Source: Prevotellaceae bacterium (GTDB lineage: Bacteria > Bacteroidota > Bacteroidia > Bacteroidales > UBA932). From it: DNA of 18,367 nucleotides. Both the position numbers and the translations under genes were made by a program. This document shows, one piece after another, positions 1-9,014 of the stretch. A model generated the notes under the pieces. The model saw nothing but the letters and a program-made list of their open reading frames with translations, did not search any database and was not told where the DNA came from. Within the stretch, counting starts at the first letter, position 1. Each line of letters starts with the position of its first letter. The stretch covers positions 1 to 18,367 of the forward strand of contig JAITQP010000161.1 in the NCBI GenBank assembly GCA_031288885.1, written 5' to 3'.

Positions 1-6
1 CCTTTC

Positions 7-1380
7 CTACGGCAGGCTCATCCTAATTCTCCACTCCTGCGGGTAGAGGTTGTTGCTGCGGACGCCCAAGTTTTTGATAAACCCCAGCGGCAGCCCGCGG
101 TAGCGCACCAGCTCAAACCCTTTGCGCTGCGGCGTTCCGGCAATGCTTTCCTTTTTGAGAAACTGCTGCGCGCGGCGCAAATCCACGTCAACGGCGGGGA
201 AAGCGTCGGGGTTGAGCGCAGCGGATAGCGCCAACGCCGCGCAGGGAATGCAGCCGCTGCCCTTAAGCTCGGCTACGGCTACGCCCTCCTGAAGAACGTT
301 CAGGCGCCTTGCCGCCATGCACGCCCAGCGGTAGGCGTGCGCCGGAACAGCCCTCACGCGCTGCTCCGTGCGGACAAAAACAAAATCGTCGGGGTTTGCT
401 ACCCAGCGCTTCAGCTCGTGGGGAACGTCCGATTTCAGCTTCGGGGGGTTGTCGTGCCTGCGCAGCAGCAAGTCGCTATTGTCTCCGGAATTTTTTTGCA
501 GCGCCGCCACAAAAAAGCCCTCGCCAAGCGCTTTGTGCGGAAAAAAGCGGTAGCCGTGCACCTCCTTTGCAAGGTCAAGCCCCAGCTCGCTTGTTGGCGT
601 TACGCCCCACTCTCGTTTCAGGTCAAGCTTCACGCTGCTTGCGCCCAGCTCGTTTACCATCCACAGCACGTTCTCCTCATTCTCCCTGACGTTGAAGGTG
701 CACGTGGTGTACACCAAGTATCCGCCGGCTTTGAGCGCGCCCCACACGTCCGCCACAATGCGCCGCTGACGCTCCATGCACAGCTGCACGCCGGCCTCGC
801 TCCACGCCTCGGCTGCGCCCTTGTCCTTGCGAAACATGCCTTCGCCGGAGCAGGGCGCATCCACAAAAATAGCGTCGAAAAATTCGGGCAGCTGCGCAAA
901 ATCTTTGGGGTCGTTGTGCGTAACCAGCACGTGCGGGTTTCCCCACTTGGTCACGTTTTCCGCCAGCGCGCCCACGCGGCTGCGGATAGCCTCGTTGGCG
1001 ACCAGCAGGCTGCCGTGCGGCAAAAAGTCCGCCAGCAGCGTAGCCTTTCCGCCCGGGGAGGCGCAGAGGTCGAGCGCCTTTAGCTCCGCCTTTTGCAGCA
1101 GCTGCAGCGCCACCTGCGACAGCGCCATAGACGCCGCCTCCTGCACGTAGTACGCGCCGCCGTGCAGCAGCGGGTCGAGCGTAAACACGGGTCGCTGCGC
1201 AAGGTAGCGCCCGCTGTCGCACCAAGGGACTTGGCGGGTGAGGTCGTAGTCGGGTAAAACTTTTTTGGCGCCGCTCAACCGGATGCTTACGGGCGGCTCG
1301 CCCTGCAGCGCTTCGAAAAACGCCGCGCTGTCATCGCCCAGCAGGGGCTGCATCCGGTGTATGAAAGGGAGAGGAAGCAA
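7..1380 (-). CDS. rsmF: RsmF-like rRNA/tRNA cytosine-C5 methyltransferase (NOL1/NOP2/Sun family)
   Basis: A 457-residue SAM-dependent RNA m5C methyltransferase, complete in the window (TAG stop at 7-9). The SAM-binding motif LDLCASPGGKA is at about residues 103-113. The DAPCSGEG motif is at 174-181 (Cys177), and the catalytic cysteine of TTCTF is at 225-229 (Cys227). Two active-site cysteines are the hallmark of the family: one attacks C6 of cytosine, the other releases the product. The C-terminal 150 or so residues fit the RNA-binding, PUA-like tail of RsmF proteins and make this longer than the bare catalytic core. The E. coli relative methylates 16S rRNA C1407. Whether this protein hits the same base is inferred only. 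It is the leftmost of a run of minus-strand housekeeping genes, separated from the next by 80 nt, with no recognisable promoter of its own. An alternative is a tRNA-directed paralogue. Confidence 0.9.
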   Translation of the reverse strand: MLPLPFIHRMQPLLGDDSAAFFEALQGEPPVSIRLSGAKKVLPDYDLTRQVPWCDSGRYLAQRPVFTLDPLLHGGAYYVQEAASMALSQVALQLLQKAELKALDLCASPGGKATLLADFLPHGSLLVANEAIRSRVGALAENVTKWGNPHVLVTHNDPKDFAQLPEFFDAIFVDAPCSGEGMFRKDKGAAEAWSEAGVQLCMERQRRIVADVWGALKAGGYLVYTTCTFNVRENEENVLWMVNELGASSVKLDLKREWGVTPTSELGLDLAKEVHGYRFFPHKALGEGFFVAALQKNSGDNSDLLLRRHDNPPKLKSDVPHELKRWVANPDDFVFVRTEQRVRAVPAHAYRWACMAARRLNVLQEGVAVAELKGSGCIPCAALALSAALNPDAFPAVDVDLRRAQQFLKKESIAGTPQRKGFELVRYRGLPLGFIKNLGVRSNNLYPQEWRIRMSLP

Positions 1381-1460
1381 GGGAAAGCTGAAAATTGAAA
1401 GTTAAGGGTTGAAAATTACTGCATGTGGGCATGTTCAGCGCGCCGGACGGCTCACAGCGC

Positions 1461-2147
1461 TTAGCTTCCAAACAGCTCCCGCACATCTATTGTCAGGCCG
1501 GACAGGGTGTGGACGGGTACCATGTGGTAGGGAACTTCCTTCACGCTGTACGTCATGCCGTCGTCGTATTTTCCGCTTCCTTGCAGGATGAAAACGGTTA
1601 TCGTGCCTGCGTCCGGCTCCACAATCCAGTACTCCTTTACGCCGGCTTGCTCGTACAGGTTGTACTTTTTTACCCAATCCTTTTTTTGCGACGACGGCGA
1701 TGTGATTTCTACCACCAAATCCGGCGCGCCAAGGCAGCCTTTTTCGTCCAGCTTAGACAAGTCGCACACCACGCAAATATCCGGCTGCACCACGTTCCGC
1801 ACCTTGCTGTCGGCGGTTTCGCCGTTGACGGGAAGCCGCACGTCAAAAGGTGCGTGGTAGGCTTCGCAGGCGCCCCCGTGCCGCTTTATGTATGCGTGCA
1901 TAACGCCAAACAGCTCGGAGGATATCCGCGCGTGCTTCCTCCACGGCGCAGACATGACGCAAACAAAGCCGTTGATGAGCTCGCGGCGCACATCGTCTAT
2001 CCACCCCAAGTAGTCGGCGTATGTGTACTGCCTGCCTGCGTCCGGCTGGAACGCGGCAGCGCCATACGTCGCCGCAGGCTCGGCGGCAACCACGTCGTCC
2101 GCAGCGTTTTCTTCGAGCTCAGGCGGGGTGTATTCTTTGGGGGACAT
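1461..2147 (-). CDS. Uma2-family (DUF820) PD-(D/E)XK endonuclease-like protein
   Basis: A 228-residue member of the Uma2/DUF820 family, whose fold is that of PD-(D/E)XK restriction nucleases. Visible motifs are QPDICVVCD at 121-129 (Asp123), PDLVVEITSPSS at 142-153 (Glu147), a lysine pair at 160-161, then YNLYEQAGVKEYWIVEP, the most conserved block of the family. All expected catalytic positions appear intact. The N-terminal 40 residues are acidic and Ala/Pro-rich, probably disordered. The biological role of Uma2 proteins is not settled; they are usually solitary, often multicopy and spread by transfer. No methyltransferase or antitoxin partner is beside it. It lies between rsmF-like and pgk on the same strand, preceded by a heptamer repeat and a strong hairpin, so it probably has its own transcript. 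Confidence 0.85.
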   Translation of the reverse strand: MSPKEYTPPELEENAADDVVAAEPAATYGAAAFQPDAGRQYTYADYLGWIDDVRRELINGFVCVMSAPWRKHARISSELFGVMHAYIKRHGGACEAYHAPFDVRLPVNGETADSKVRNVVQPDICVVCDLSKLDEKGCLGAPDLVVEITSPSSQKKDWVKKYNLYEQAGVKEYWIVEPDAGTITVFILQGSGKYDDGMTYSVKEVPYHMVPVHTLSGLTIDVRELFGS

Positions 2148-2157
2148 GGGGAGTTAG

Positions 2158-2185
2158 GAATTACGAATTACGAATTAGGAATTAG
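2158..2185. repeat. GAATTAC/GAATTAG heptamer tandem repeat, copy 1
   Basis: Four 7-bp units (two GAATTAC, two GAATTAG) in the gap between the Uma2 gene and pgk. The same heptamer is iterated again at 4340-4373, also in an intergenic gap, so this is a dispersed low-complexity element and not part of a gene. Confidence 0.8.
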
Positions 2186-2194
2186 AGCATAAGA

Positions 2195-2227
2195 ACTAAG
2201 AGTTGACCTTTTGCGTCAACTCTTAGT
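2195..2227 (-). terminator. Perfect 13-bp hairpin downstream of pgk
   Basis: ACTAAGAGTTGAC (2195-2207) and its exact complement (2215-2227) flank a 7-nt loop. It starts about 20 nt past the pgk stop codon in the direction of pgk transcription. The following tract on the minus strand is only moderately U-rich (TTCTTATG), so it could be an intrinsic terminator or a transcript-stabilising 3' hairpin. Confidence 0.65.
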
Positions 2228-2247
2228 CATTAATTTTTGGCTTTCGG

Positions 2248-3504
2248 CTACGATTTGATGGCCTTTACGCCGGGCAGCTCTATGCCCTCCATGTACTCCA
2301 GCAAAGCGCCGCCGCCCGTTGAAACGTAGCTCACCTTGTCGGCGTAGCCCAGCTTGTTGACAGCCGCCACCGAGTCGCCACCGCCCACCAGCGAGTAGGC
2401 GCCCGCCTGCGTAGCGTTGGCAATGATTTTGGCGATGGCGTCGGTGCCCTTGGCGAATTTCGCTATCTCGAACACGCCCACGGGGCCATTCCACAGGATT
2501 GTCTTCGACGACAGCAGCACGTCGTTCCACTTTGCCACCGCCGCCTCCGAAGCGTCCAAGCCTTGCCAGCCGTCGGGGATGTCGTTGGCGGGGGCGAGCT
2601 TGGTGTTGGCGTCTTCGGCAAACTTGTCGGCAATAACCTCCTCGTCGGGGAAGTAAATCTTCACGCCTCTCGCCTTAGCGTCCTCTATCAGGCGCAGCGC
2701 GAGGTCGAGCTGGTCGTCCTCGCAGATGGAGTCGCCTATTCGTCCGCCCTGCGCTTTGGCAAAGGTGAAGGTCATTCCGCCGCCAATGATGAGGTTATCC
2801 ACCTTTTTGAGCAGCTGCTCAATGATGGTAATCTTTGACGAAACCTTAGAGCCGCCAAGCACGGCGGTAAAGGGGCGCGCGGGGCTTTGCATCACCTTAT
2901 CCACCGCCTTTATTTCGCCCTCCATCACGTAGCCAAACATTTTGTCGCTGGGGAAGTACTCCGCGATGAGCGCCGTGGAGGCGTGCGCGCGGTGCGCGGT
3001 GCCAAAGGCGTCGTTGATGTAGCAGTCGGCGTACGAGGCAAGGGTTTTGGTGAACTCCTTTTGCTTTGCCTTGAGGTCGGCCTTTGCCGCCTTTTTTTCT
3101 TCGTCCGAAGCGTCTTCGGCCAAGCCGCGCGGTTTTCCCTCCTCCTCTGCGTAAAAGCGGAGGTTTTCGAGCAGGAGCACCTCTCCGGACTTCAGGTTTT
3201 TGGCCTTTTCGGCAGCCTCTGCGCCAGCACAGTCGGGGGCAAACAGCAGCTTAACGCCAAGCCGCTGCTCCACCGCAGGGATAATGTGCCTGAGCGAGTA
3301 CTTGTCCGTTGCGCCCTTTGGCCGCCCCAAGTGCGACATCAGAATGACCGCTCCGCCGCCCGCGAGCACCTTTTTAAGCGTAGGTATTGCCGCGCGAATA
3401 CGGGTATCGTCGGTCACCTCAAATTTTTCGTTCAGCGGGACGTTGAAGTCCACGCGAATAATAGCGCGCTTACCGCTAAAGCTGTACGTGTCTATGCTTT
3501 GCAT
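2248..3504 (-). CDS. pgk: Phosphoglycerate kinase
   Basis: A 418-residue phosphoglycerate kinase, the cytosolic glycolytic enzyme interconverting 1,3-bisphosphoglycerate + ADP and 3-phosphoglycerate + ATP. The substrate-binding block RVDFNVPLN is at residues 17-25 and SHLGRPKG at 57-64 (N-domain basic patch). The nucleotide-binding C-domain carries [13 protein letters not shown] from about 374 and [13 protein letters not shown] from about 395. The length is normal for the family (390-420). The start at 3504 is supported by the usual PGK N-terminus (a short strand, then [14 protein letters not shown]) and by a -7 element about 45 nt upstream. It has its own promoter and a hairpin after the stop, so it looks monocistronic. 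No other glycolytic gene is adjacent. Confidence 0.98.
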   Translation of the reverse strand: MQSIDTYSFSGKRAIIRVDFNVPLNEKFEVTDDTRIRAAIPTLKKVLAGGGAVILMSHLGRPKGATDKYSLRHIIPAVEQRLGVKLLFAPDCAGAEAAEKAKNLKSGEVLLLENLRFYAEEEGKPRGLAEDASDEEKKAAKADLKAKQKEFTKTLASYADCYINDAFGTAHRAHASTALIAEYFPSDKMFGYVMEGEIKAVDKVMQSPARPFTAVLGGSKVSSKITIIEQLLKKVDNLIIGGGMTFTFAKAQGGRIGDSICEDDQLDLALRLIEDAKARGVKIYFPDEEVIADKFAEDANTKLAPANDIPDGWQGLDASEAAVAKWNDVLLSSKTILWNGPVGVFEIAKFAKGTDAIAKIIANATQAGAYSLVGGGDSVAAVNKLGYADKVSYVSTGGGALLEYMEGIELPGVKAIKS

Positions 3505-3548
3505 AATCCTTTAAAGTTTAGATGTTTTTCATTTGTTTAATGCAGCTG

Positions 3549-3579
3549 CAAATGTAGCAATTTTCTTTGAAAGTTGAAA
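3549..3579 (-). promoter_or_regulatory. Bacteroidota-type promoter of pgk
   Basis: On the minus strand the -7 element TACATTTG (3556 to 3549) matches TAnnTTTG. Nineteen bases upstream of it is TTTC (3579-3576), one mismatch from the -33 consensus TTTG. Transcription would start near 3542, about 38 nt before the pgk ATG. Confidence 0.6.
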
Positions 3580-3597
3580 AGGCACGAAATCCGCCCC

Positions 3598-4320
3598 CTA
3601 CTCCACCCTCCGCACCTCCGCAATTTCGTTGGCGTCTCCGCGCAGCTTGAGCAGCAGGCGCGCCACCGTCAGCACGTCCTTTTCGCAGTACGCCGCTATG
3701 CGCGGCAGGTCGCGCTCGCGGTAGTACACGCCCGCCACCATGCTGCCGTCGATGTCGTCCTTGGGGGTGGGGATGCCGAAGAGGGCTGCCATCAGGTTGA
3801 GCGAGGTGAAGTGCTTGTAGTCGCCAAACTTCCAGAGCTCCATGGTGTCGAGAAAGGTGAACTCCCACGGCTTTTTGCCAAACACGCTGAGCATTGGCGG
3901 CAGCTTTACGCCGTTTACCAGCATCCGGCGGGCCGTGTAGGGGAAGTCAAACTCGCGCCCGTTGTGGGCGCACAGGAACGCGCCCGACCGCGCGCCGTAA
4001 AATTTGATGAGCGCTTGGGCAAACTCTTCGAGCAGCGCCTTTTCGTCGTCGCCAAAAAACGATTTGACGCGGAATATCCGCCGGCTGCCGTCTTGCAGCA
4101 CGGTGTGCCCCGCCGAAATGCAGACTATCTTCCCAAACTCGGCGTAAATCCCCGCGCGCTCGTACACATCTTCGGCGGTTTGGTCGGGCTTGCGAAAATA
4201 CGCCGATTTCTTGTCCCAAAGGTCGCGAAAATGCTCCGGCACGTCGGCAAACGAGGGGTAAGCCGGCACCGTTTCGATGTCGAGAAACAAAATATTTTCC
4301 GGTGAAATGGCTTCGAGCAC
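3598..4320 (-). CDS. Predicted DEDDy 3'-5' exonuclease (PolB-exonuclease-like)
   Basis: A 240-residue stand-alone exonuclease domain of the DnaQ/RNase H-like superfamily, closest in pattern to the predicted 3'-5' exonucleases related to PolB proofreading domains (Pfam DNA_pol_B_exo2). Exo I is DIET at 14-17 (Asp14, Glu16), Exo II is HNGREFDFPY at 119-128 (Asp125), and Exo III is YCEKD at 211-215 (Tyr211, Asp215). The Tyr four residues before the last Asp puts it in the DEDDy subclass. All four metal ligands are present, so it should be active on single-stranded nucleic acid ends. There is no polymerase domain. It lies 93 nt upstream of pgk on the same strand, the gap containing the pgk promoter. 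Its cellular role is unknown; repair or RNA processing are both possible. Confidence 0.85.
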   Translation of the reverse strand: MLEAISPENILFLDIETVPAYPSFADVPEHFRDLWDKKSAYFRKPDQTAEDVYERAGIYAEFGKIVCISAGHTVLQDGSRRIFRVKSFFGDDEKALLEEFAQALIKFYGARSGAFLCAHNGREFDFPYTARRMLVNGVKLPPMLSVFGKKPWEFTFLDTMELWKFGDYKHFTSLNLMAALFGIPTPKDDIDGSMVAGVYYRERDLPRIAAYCEKDVLTVARLLLKLRGDANEIAEVRRVE

Positions 4321-4339
4321 GAAAAATGTAATTAATTAG

Positions 4340-4373
4340 GAATTACGAATTAAGAATTACGAATTAGGAATTG
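4340..4373. repeat. GAATTAC/GAATTAG heptamer tandem repeat, copy 2
   Basis: Five near-identical heptamers (GAATTAC, GAATTAA, GAATTAC, GAATTAG, then GAATTG truncated) in the gap between the exonuclease and YitT genes. The motif is shared with 2158-2185. Immediately to the right at 4383-4402 is GTCATGCCGAGCGAAGCGAG, a sequence of the type seen as dispersed intergenic repeats in Bacteroidota genomes. Confidence 0.75.
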
Positions 4374-4420
4374 GCTAACGCCGTCATGCCGAGCGAAGCG
4401 AGAAATATCCTAATCGACCA

Positions 4421-5335
4421 TTAGCCGTTAACCACCTTCTTTACCGCTTTTTTTACCAGCGTTGTGGGGTCAATCTTTTTTGCCACCTTAATGTTGTCAA
4501 AGCCTTGCCCAAACACGCCCATAACGCTGCCCACCGAAATAAACGCTTGGGAGTCCTCGTCCTTTACGATGCGGTAGATGTTGTTGGCTTCGCTTCGCCG
4601 CGCCAAAATCATGAGCAGCTTCTTGTCCTGCTTGGTGTACCACCCCGTAGCGTTGAGCAGCGTAACGCCGCGATGCTGCTCGCCCATGATGCGGTTGGCG
4701 ATAGCCTCGTAGCGGGTCGAAAAAATGAATATCTGCACCGACTGCTTGTTGCCCGACAGCACCAAGTCCACGCAGTACGAGAACACGCCCATGATGATGT
4801 ACCCGTACACCACCTTTTCGAGGCTGCCGTAGAGCAGGTACGACGAGCCAATGATGATGAGGTCGCAGTAGAGGAACACGCGCCCCACGCTCACGTTGCG
4901 GTACTTGGTGATGATCATGGCGACAATGTCGGTGCCGCCTGCGCTTCCGCCCTGCATAAAGGCAACGCCGATGCCCGCGCCCGTCAGGATGCCGGTGATG
5001 ATAGCCCCCAGCAGCGGGTCGCTCACGTGCGGCGCGTCGGCAATGGGCAGCAGCTTGAGGAGAATTGTTATCGCCAAAATCCCGTAGATGGTCTTCACGC
5101 CAAAGTTACGCCCCAACACCACAAACGCCACAACGACCAGCGCCACGTTGATGGCAAGGTAGGTGTAGCTTACGGGGACGCCACCGGCGTAGTAAAACAG
5201 CGCGCCCACGCCGCTCACGCCGCCGCCCACAATGGCGGCGGGGAGCATGAACTGGTTTATGCCCACCACGTATAGCGTCAGCCCAAAGGTGATGATGAGG
5301 TATTCGCGCGCCACGCGCATTCCTTTCCTTAGCAT
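4421..5335 (-). CDS. YitT-family integral membrane protein with C-terminal DUF2179
   Basis: A 304-residue inner-membrane protein of the YitT/DUF161 family. Hydrophobic helices occupy about residues 10-40, 50-75, 80-100, 105-130 (with the family's glycine-rich [19 protein letters not shown] at the end) and 145-195. They are followed by a soluble DUF2179 domain from about 210 to 290 ([17 protein letters not shown] through [16 protein letters not shown]). The Lys-rich tail is probably cytoplasmic. Transport has been suggested for the family, but the substrate is not established. The start codon at 5335 overlaps the leuS stop by 7 nt, so the gene is likely translationally coupled to leuS and transcribed from its promoter. 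Confidence 0.9.
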   Translation of the reverse strand: MLRKGMRVAREYLIITFGLTLYVVGINQFMLPAAIVGGGVSGVGALFYYAGGVPVSYTYLAINVALVVVAFVVLGRNFGVKTIYGILAITILLKLLPIADAPHVSDPLLGAIITGILTGAGIGVAFMQGGSAGGTDIVAMIITKYRNVSVGRVFLYCDLIIIGSSYLLYGSLEKVVYGYIIMGVFSYCVDLVLSGNKQSVQIFIFSTRYEAIANRIMGEQHRGVTLLNATGWYTKQDKKLLMILARRSEANNIYRIVKDEDSQAFISVGSVMGVFGQGFDNIKVAKKIDPTTLVKKAVKKVVNG

Positions 5336-8091
5336 ACGATGTTGATTATTTTACCTGATACGTACACAAAATTCTTCAGCGGCTTGCCGTCCAGAAACTT
5401 TTTGGTGTTGGGGTCGCTCTCCACCAGCTGCCGCGCCTCCTCCTTGCTCAAGCCCAGCGGCAGCTCCTTTTTGTAGCGCAGCTTGCCGTTGAACGAAATG
5501 GGGTACTCAAACGAGCTCTCCTCCAGCAACGCCGGATTAAGCTCGGGGAACGCCGCGTCGCAAACGGTGGCGCTGTGCCCCAGCGCCTCCCACAGCTCCT
5601 CCGCCACGTGCGGGGCAAAGGGCGCCAGCAGCACCACGAGCGGCTCCAGCACCTCGCGCTTGCCGCACCGCAGCTCCGTGAGCTCGTTGACGCAAATCAT
5701 AAAGCCGCTCACCGCCGTGTTGAACGAAAACGCCTCAACGTCGTCCTGCACCTTTTTGATGATTTTGTGCAGCGCCTTCAGCTCCTGCGGCGTGGCCTTT
5801 TCGTCGCTCACGGCAAAGCTGCCGCGCTTGTCGTAGAACAGCCGCCACAGCTTGCGCAAAAAGCGGTGCACCCCGTCAATGCCGTTCGTATCCCACGGCT
5901 TCGACATCTCCAGCGGGCCGAGAAACATTTCGTACAGCCGCAGCGTATCTGCGCCGTAGCGGCTCACCACGTCGTCGGGGTTCACCACGTTGTACATCGA
6001 CTTGGACATTTTTTCCACCGCCCAGCCGCAAAGGTACTTCCCGTCCTCCAAGATGAACTCGGCGCTGGCGTAGTCCGGATTCCACCGCCGGAAGCGCTCA
6101 ACGTCCAGCGCATCGTTTTGCACCAAGCTTATGTCCACGTGGATTTCCTGCACCTCGTACTTGTCCTTCAGCCCCAGCGACACAAACGTATTTGTGCCCG
6201 CCACGCGGTACACAAAGCTCGAGCGCCCCTGTATCATCCCTTGGTTGATGAGCTTTTGGAACGGCTCGTCCTCGCACACCTCGCCGAGGTCAAAGAGGAA
6301 CTTGTTCCAGAAGCGGGAGTACATGAGGTGTCCGGTGGCGTGCTCCGTGCCGCCCACGTAGAGGTCAACGTTGCGCCAGTACTCGTTTTTGGCTTTGTCC
6401 GCCAGCCGCTCGCCGTTGTGCGGATCCATGTAGCGGATAAAGTAGGCGCTGCTGCCCGCAAAGCCCGGCATGGTGCTCAGCTCGTAGCGGTACTTGCCCT
6501 CGTACTTCCACTCCGTGGCGCGCCCCAGCGGAGGGTCGCCGGCCTCGGTGGGCAGGTACTTGTCCACCGCCGGAAGCTCCAGCGGAAGCGCGTCCGGCAG
6601 AAGCGCGCAGGGTATGTCGTCCTTGTAGTAGATGGGGAAAGGCTCGCCCCAGTAGCGCTGGCGGCTAAAGGTGGCGTCGCGCAGGCGGTAGTTTACCTTG
6701 GCCGTGCCAATACCCAGCTCCTCCACCTTTCGTATGGCGGCGGCAATAGCGTCCTTCACCTGCATCCCGTCAAGAAATCCGGAGTTCATCATCACGCCCT
6801 CCTTCGCGTCGAAGCTCTCCGCGCTCACGTCGCAGCCCGCTATGAGGGGAATAATCTCCAGCCCAAAATGCTTTGCAAAGGCGAAGTCGCGGCTGTCGTG
6901 CGCCGGCACCGCCATGATAGCGCCCGTGCCGTATCCGGCCAGCACGTACTCGCTCGTCCAGATGGGAATTTGCCTGCCGGTGAACGGATTTTCGGCGTAC
7001 AGTCCGGTGAACTTTCCGCTCACGTTCTTCACCTCGCTCTGCCGCTCGCGCTCCGAGCGATTTTTTGCCCAGCGCACGTACTCGGCCACCTCCGGCGACG
7101 GCGTAAATTGGGAGAAAATGGGGTGCTCGGGGCAAACCACCATAAACGTTGCCCCAAAAATGGTGTCGGGGCGCGTGGTGAACACCTCGAGGCAGGTTTC
7201 GGGGGAGACGTGCAGCACCCTGAAGCGCACGTTGGCGCCCGTTGACCGGCCTATCCAGTTGCGCTGCGTTTCCTTGAGGCTGTCGCTCCAGTCCACGCGG
7301 TTGAGGCCGTCGAGCAGCCTGTCGGCGTAGACCGTAATGCGCAGGTACCACTGCCGCATGAGCTTTCGCTCCACCGGATGCCCGCCGCGCACCGACAGCC
7401 CGTTGGCGACCTCGTCGTTGGCAAGCACCGTGCCCAGCGCCGCGCACCAGTTCACCATGCCGTCCTTTTGGTAGGCAAGGCGATACTCCATCAGCGCGCG
7501 GTGCTGCGCGTGCGCGTCCATGCCGCGCCACTCCGCCGCCGTGAACGCCATGTCGGGGTTGCCGCACGCCGCGCAAACGTTGAGGTTGCCGCTTTTTTCA
7601 AACGCCGCAACCAGCTCCGCAACGGGCTTTGCCTTTTGCGCCGCCGCGTCGTAGTAGTGGTTGTAGAGGTCAATGAACGTTTTTTGCGTCCAGCGGTAGT
7701 AGTCCGGCTCGCAGGTTCTCACCTCCCTGTCCCAGTCAAACGAGAAGCCGATTTTGTCCAGCTGCTCGCGGTAGCGCGCAATGTTGGCGTTGGTGGTAAC
7801 GCGCGGGTGCTGGCCGGTTTGTATGGCGTACTGCTCGGCGGGCAGCCCAAAAGCGTCGTAGCCCATGGGGTGCAGCACGTTGAAGCCGCGCAGCCGCTTG
7901 TAGCGGCTGTAAATGTCGGAGGCAATGTACCCCAGCGGATGCCCCACGTGCAGCCCCGCGCCGGAGGGGTACGGAAACATGTCGAGAACGTAATACTTGG
8001 GCTTGCGCGGATCTTCCACAACCCTGTAGGTCTTGCTTTGGCGCCAGCGCTGCTGCCATTTTTTCTCTATTTCAGAAAAGTTGTACTCCAT
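5329..8091 (-). CDS. leuS: Leucyl-tRNA synthetase
   Basis: A 920-residue class I aminoacyl-tRNA synthetase charging tRNA-Leu. The HIGH signature is HVGH at 48-51 within [16 protein letters not shown]. The KMSKS loop is at 694-698, followed by [11 protein letters not shown]. The CP1 editing domain begins around 300 with TTRPDTIF at 305-312 (the threonine-rich editing site) and includes [15 protein letters not shown]. It is longer than the E. coli enzyme (about 860) because of insertions characteristic of the Bacteroidota form. One is around residues 145-230, with a CxxC pair (VCAACGNPD) before [17 protein letters not shown]. Another is between the [11 protein letters not shown] block and KMSKS. 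The C-terminal anticodon-binding and tail domains are complete. It is transcribed from a clear promoter at 8122-8153 and runs straight into yitT. Confidence 0.98.
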   Translation of the reverse strand: MEYNFSEIEKKWQQRWRQSKTYRVVEDPRKPKYYVLDMFPYPSGAGLHVGHPLGYIASDIYSRYKRLRGFNVLHPMGYDAFGLPAEQYAIQTGQHPRVTTNANIARYREQLDKIGFSFDWDREVRTCEPDYYRWTQKTFIDLYNHYYDAAAQKAKPVAELVAAFEKSGNLNVCAACGNPDMAFTAAEWRGMDAHAQHRALMEYRLAYQKDGMVNWCAALGTVLANDEVANGLSVRGGHPVERKLMRQWYLRITVYADRLLDGLNRVDWSDSLKETQRNWIGRSTGANVRFRVLHVSPETCLEVFTTRPDTIFGATFMVVCPEHPIFSQFTPSPEVAEYVRWAKNRSERERQSEVKNVSGKFTGLYAENPFTGRQIPIWTSEYVLAGYGTGAIMAVPAHDSRDFAFAKHFGLEIIPLIAGCDVSAESFDAKEGVMMNSGFLDGMQVKDAIAAAIRKVEELGIGTAKVNYRLRDATFSRQRYWGEPFPIYYKDDIPCALLPDALPLELPAVDKYLPTEAGDPPLGRATEWKYEGKYRYELSTMPGFAGSSAYFIRYMDPHNGERLADKAKNEYWRNVDLYVGGTEHATGHLMYSRFWNKFLFDLGEVCEDEPFQKLINQGMIQGRSSFVYRVAGTNTFVSLGLKDKYEVQEIHVDISLVQNDALDVERFRRWNPDYASAEFILEDGKYLCGWAVEKMSKSMYNVVNPDDVVSRYGADTLRLYEMFLGPLEMSKPWDTNGIDGVHRFLRKLWRLFYDKRGSFAVSDEKATPQELKALHKIIKKVQDDVEAFSFNTAVSGFMICVNELTELRCGKREVLEPLVVLLAPFAPHVAEELWEALGHSATVCDAAFPELNPALLEESSFEYPISFNGKLRYKKELPLGLSKEEARQLVESDPNTKKFLDGKPLKNFVYVSGKIINIVC

Positions 8092-8121
8092 ATAACAATT
8101 ATATAGTGCTTAAAAACCCTG

Positions 8122-8153
8122 CAAAATTAGATGAATATAGCAAGATTTCCAAA
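8122..8153 (-). promoter_or_regulatory. Bacteroidota-type promoter of leuS
   Basis: Minus-strand TTTG (8153-8150), a 20-nt spacer, then TAATTTTG (8129-8122), which fits TTTG-N19/20-TAnnTTTG. The predicted transcript starts near 8115, about 24 nt before the leuS ATG. Confidence 0.75.
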
Positions 8154-8451
8154 CGCCTGTCGCGAAAAAAGTTTTTTTCGGCGAACGACAGCAAGCTGAA
8201 GCTCGGCGTTTAACGAACTTTCTGAGCGGCAAAATTTTCCACGCGCCACAACATTTGCTTATGACGTTTGTCGTAAATTATAGCAGCTAAATATGACTGT
8301 AACATTTGTTTTTAACATTTTCGTAATGTAACAGTAGTAAGTATTAGATGGCAAATTTAGCATAAAGTTGCAAATCAACCGGAATAAAACAAATATCGCG
8401 AACTCATTTTTAACAATCCAATATTTTTTTTGTAGAAAGTTGGAAGAAAAT

Positions 8452-8482
8452 TTTGTTTTATTAAATTTGTTGATTACCTTTG
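8452..8482 (+). promoter_or_regulatory. Bacteroidota-type promoter of the T9SS-tagged gene
   Basis: TTTG (8452-8455), an exact 19-nt spacer, and TACCTTTG (8475-8482) match the phylum consensus. The start would be near 8489, leaving a leader of about 110 nt that contains the hairpin CGTTGTAT/ATACAACG (8537-8544 and 8547-8554). Confidence 0.75.
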
Positions 8483-8600
8483 TAGCGAGAATTATTGAGG
8501 GGTGAATTAAGAAGGTAGAACAGAAAATTCTCATGCCGTTGTATTTATACAACGCATATTGTTTTTTACAGTACTATAAATTAATTAGTTAGCACACATT

Positions 8601-8990
8601 ATGAAAACTTGGAAAATTATATTGAGTAGCATATTGGTGGCCATTTTATTTTTTTCGCTGCATGGGCAGCAGAGCCACCACGAAGCGAGCTTTACGAGCG
8701 CCGATAGCATTCCCCCCAAAACAGAAGTTGATGCAAACAAAGCTGGGCTTAAGCTATACCCCAATCCGGTAGAGTCGGAGCTGAGGGTGGTAAGCGAAAA
8801 GCACGGCATTGACCGGTTGGCCATCTACAGCAGCGTTTCGGGCGAGCTGGTTTTTTCGTGCTCCATCCCCGCTCCACAGGGGGCAAGCATCATCATCAAC
8901 ATGAGCGCATACCCCAGCGGTAGCTACGTAGTGAGAGTTTGGTTTAGGGACGTGAAGAAGCCGGTATCGTGCAACGTGTACAAAACGTAA
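8601..8990 (+). CDS. Small secreted protein consisting almost only of a T9SS type A sorting domain
   Basis: A 129-residue protein. Residues 1-22 form a signal peptide (Lys near the start, then a hydrophobic core IILSSILVAILFFSL, small/polar residues after). About 25 polar residues follow. Residues 49-129 are a Por-secretion-system C-terminal sorting domain: KLYPNPVESELRV at 51-63, an IYSSVSGELVF strand pair, MSAYPSGSYVVRVWF at 101-115, and a final basic strand. In known type IX secretion such domains are the export tag at the end of large surface proteins and are cleaved on attachment. Here there is essentially no cargo. It has its own promoter and terminator. It could be a remnant of a larger gene, a decoy or competitor for the secretion machinery, or a small surface protein in its own right; the sequence cannot decide. 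Confidence 0.8.
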   Translation: MKTWKIILSSILVAILFFSLHGQQSHHEASFTSADSIPPKTEVDANKAGLKLYPNPVESELRVVSEKHGIDRLAIYSSVSGELVFSCSIPAPQGASIIINMSAYPSGSYVVRVWFRDVKKPVSCNVYKT

Positions 8991-9014
8991 AACGCTTTTT
9001 TTTGAAAAAATAAG

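Larger units (their letters stand above)
8092..8600. other. Divergent AT-rich intergenic region
   Basis: This 509-bp stretch has no convincing gene. It holds the leuS promoter, a compound inverted repeat at 8157-8191 (CTGTCG/CGACAG outer arms around CGAAAAAA/TTTTTTCG) just upstream of the leuS -33 element, the promoter of the plus-strand secreted protein (8452-8482), and an 8-bp hairpin at 8537-8554 in that gene's leader. The sequence from about 8260 to 8470 is very AT-rich and otherwise featureless to me. Confidence 0.7.

Noticed and set aside
337..1083. Plus-strand open frame opposite the RsmF-like gene
   Set aside because: Shadow of the methyltransferase, which carries all expected motifs on the other strand.
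1461..2147. Uma2 protein as part of a restriction-modification or toxin-antitoxin system
   Set aside because: No methyltransferase, specificity subunit or antitoxin-like gene is adjacent; neighbours are housekeeping genes.
4505..5275. Plus-strand open frame opposite the YitT gene
   Set aside because: His/Ala/Val-rich antisense shadow of a clear membrane-protein gene; no motifs.
5575..7245. Long plus-strand open frame opposite leuS
   Set aside because: It lies entirely antisense to a certain leuS gene; its Arg/His/Val-rich composition is what the complement of GC-rich coding sequence gives, and no family is recognisable.
8259..8552. Minus-strand 97-codon frame in the leuS upstream region
   Set aside because: It lies in very AT-rich intergenic DNA, overlaps the opposite-strand promoter of the T9SS gene, and its Phe/Ile/Asn/Lys-rich translation has no domain features.
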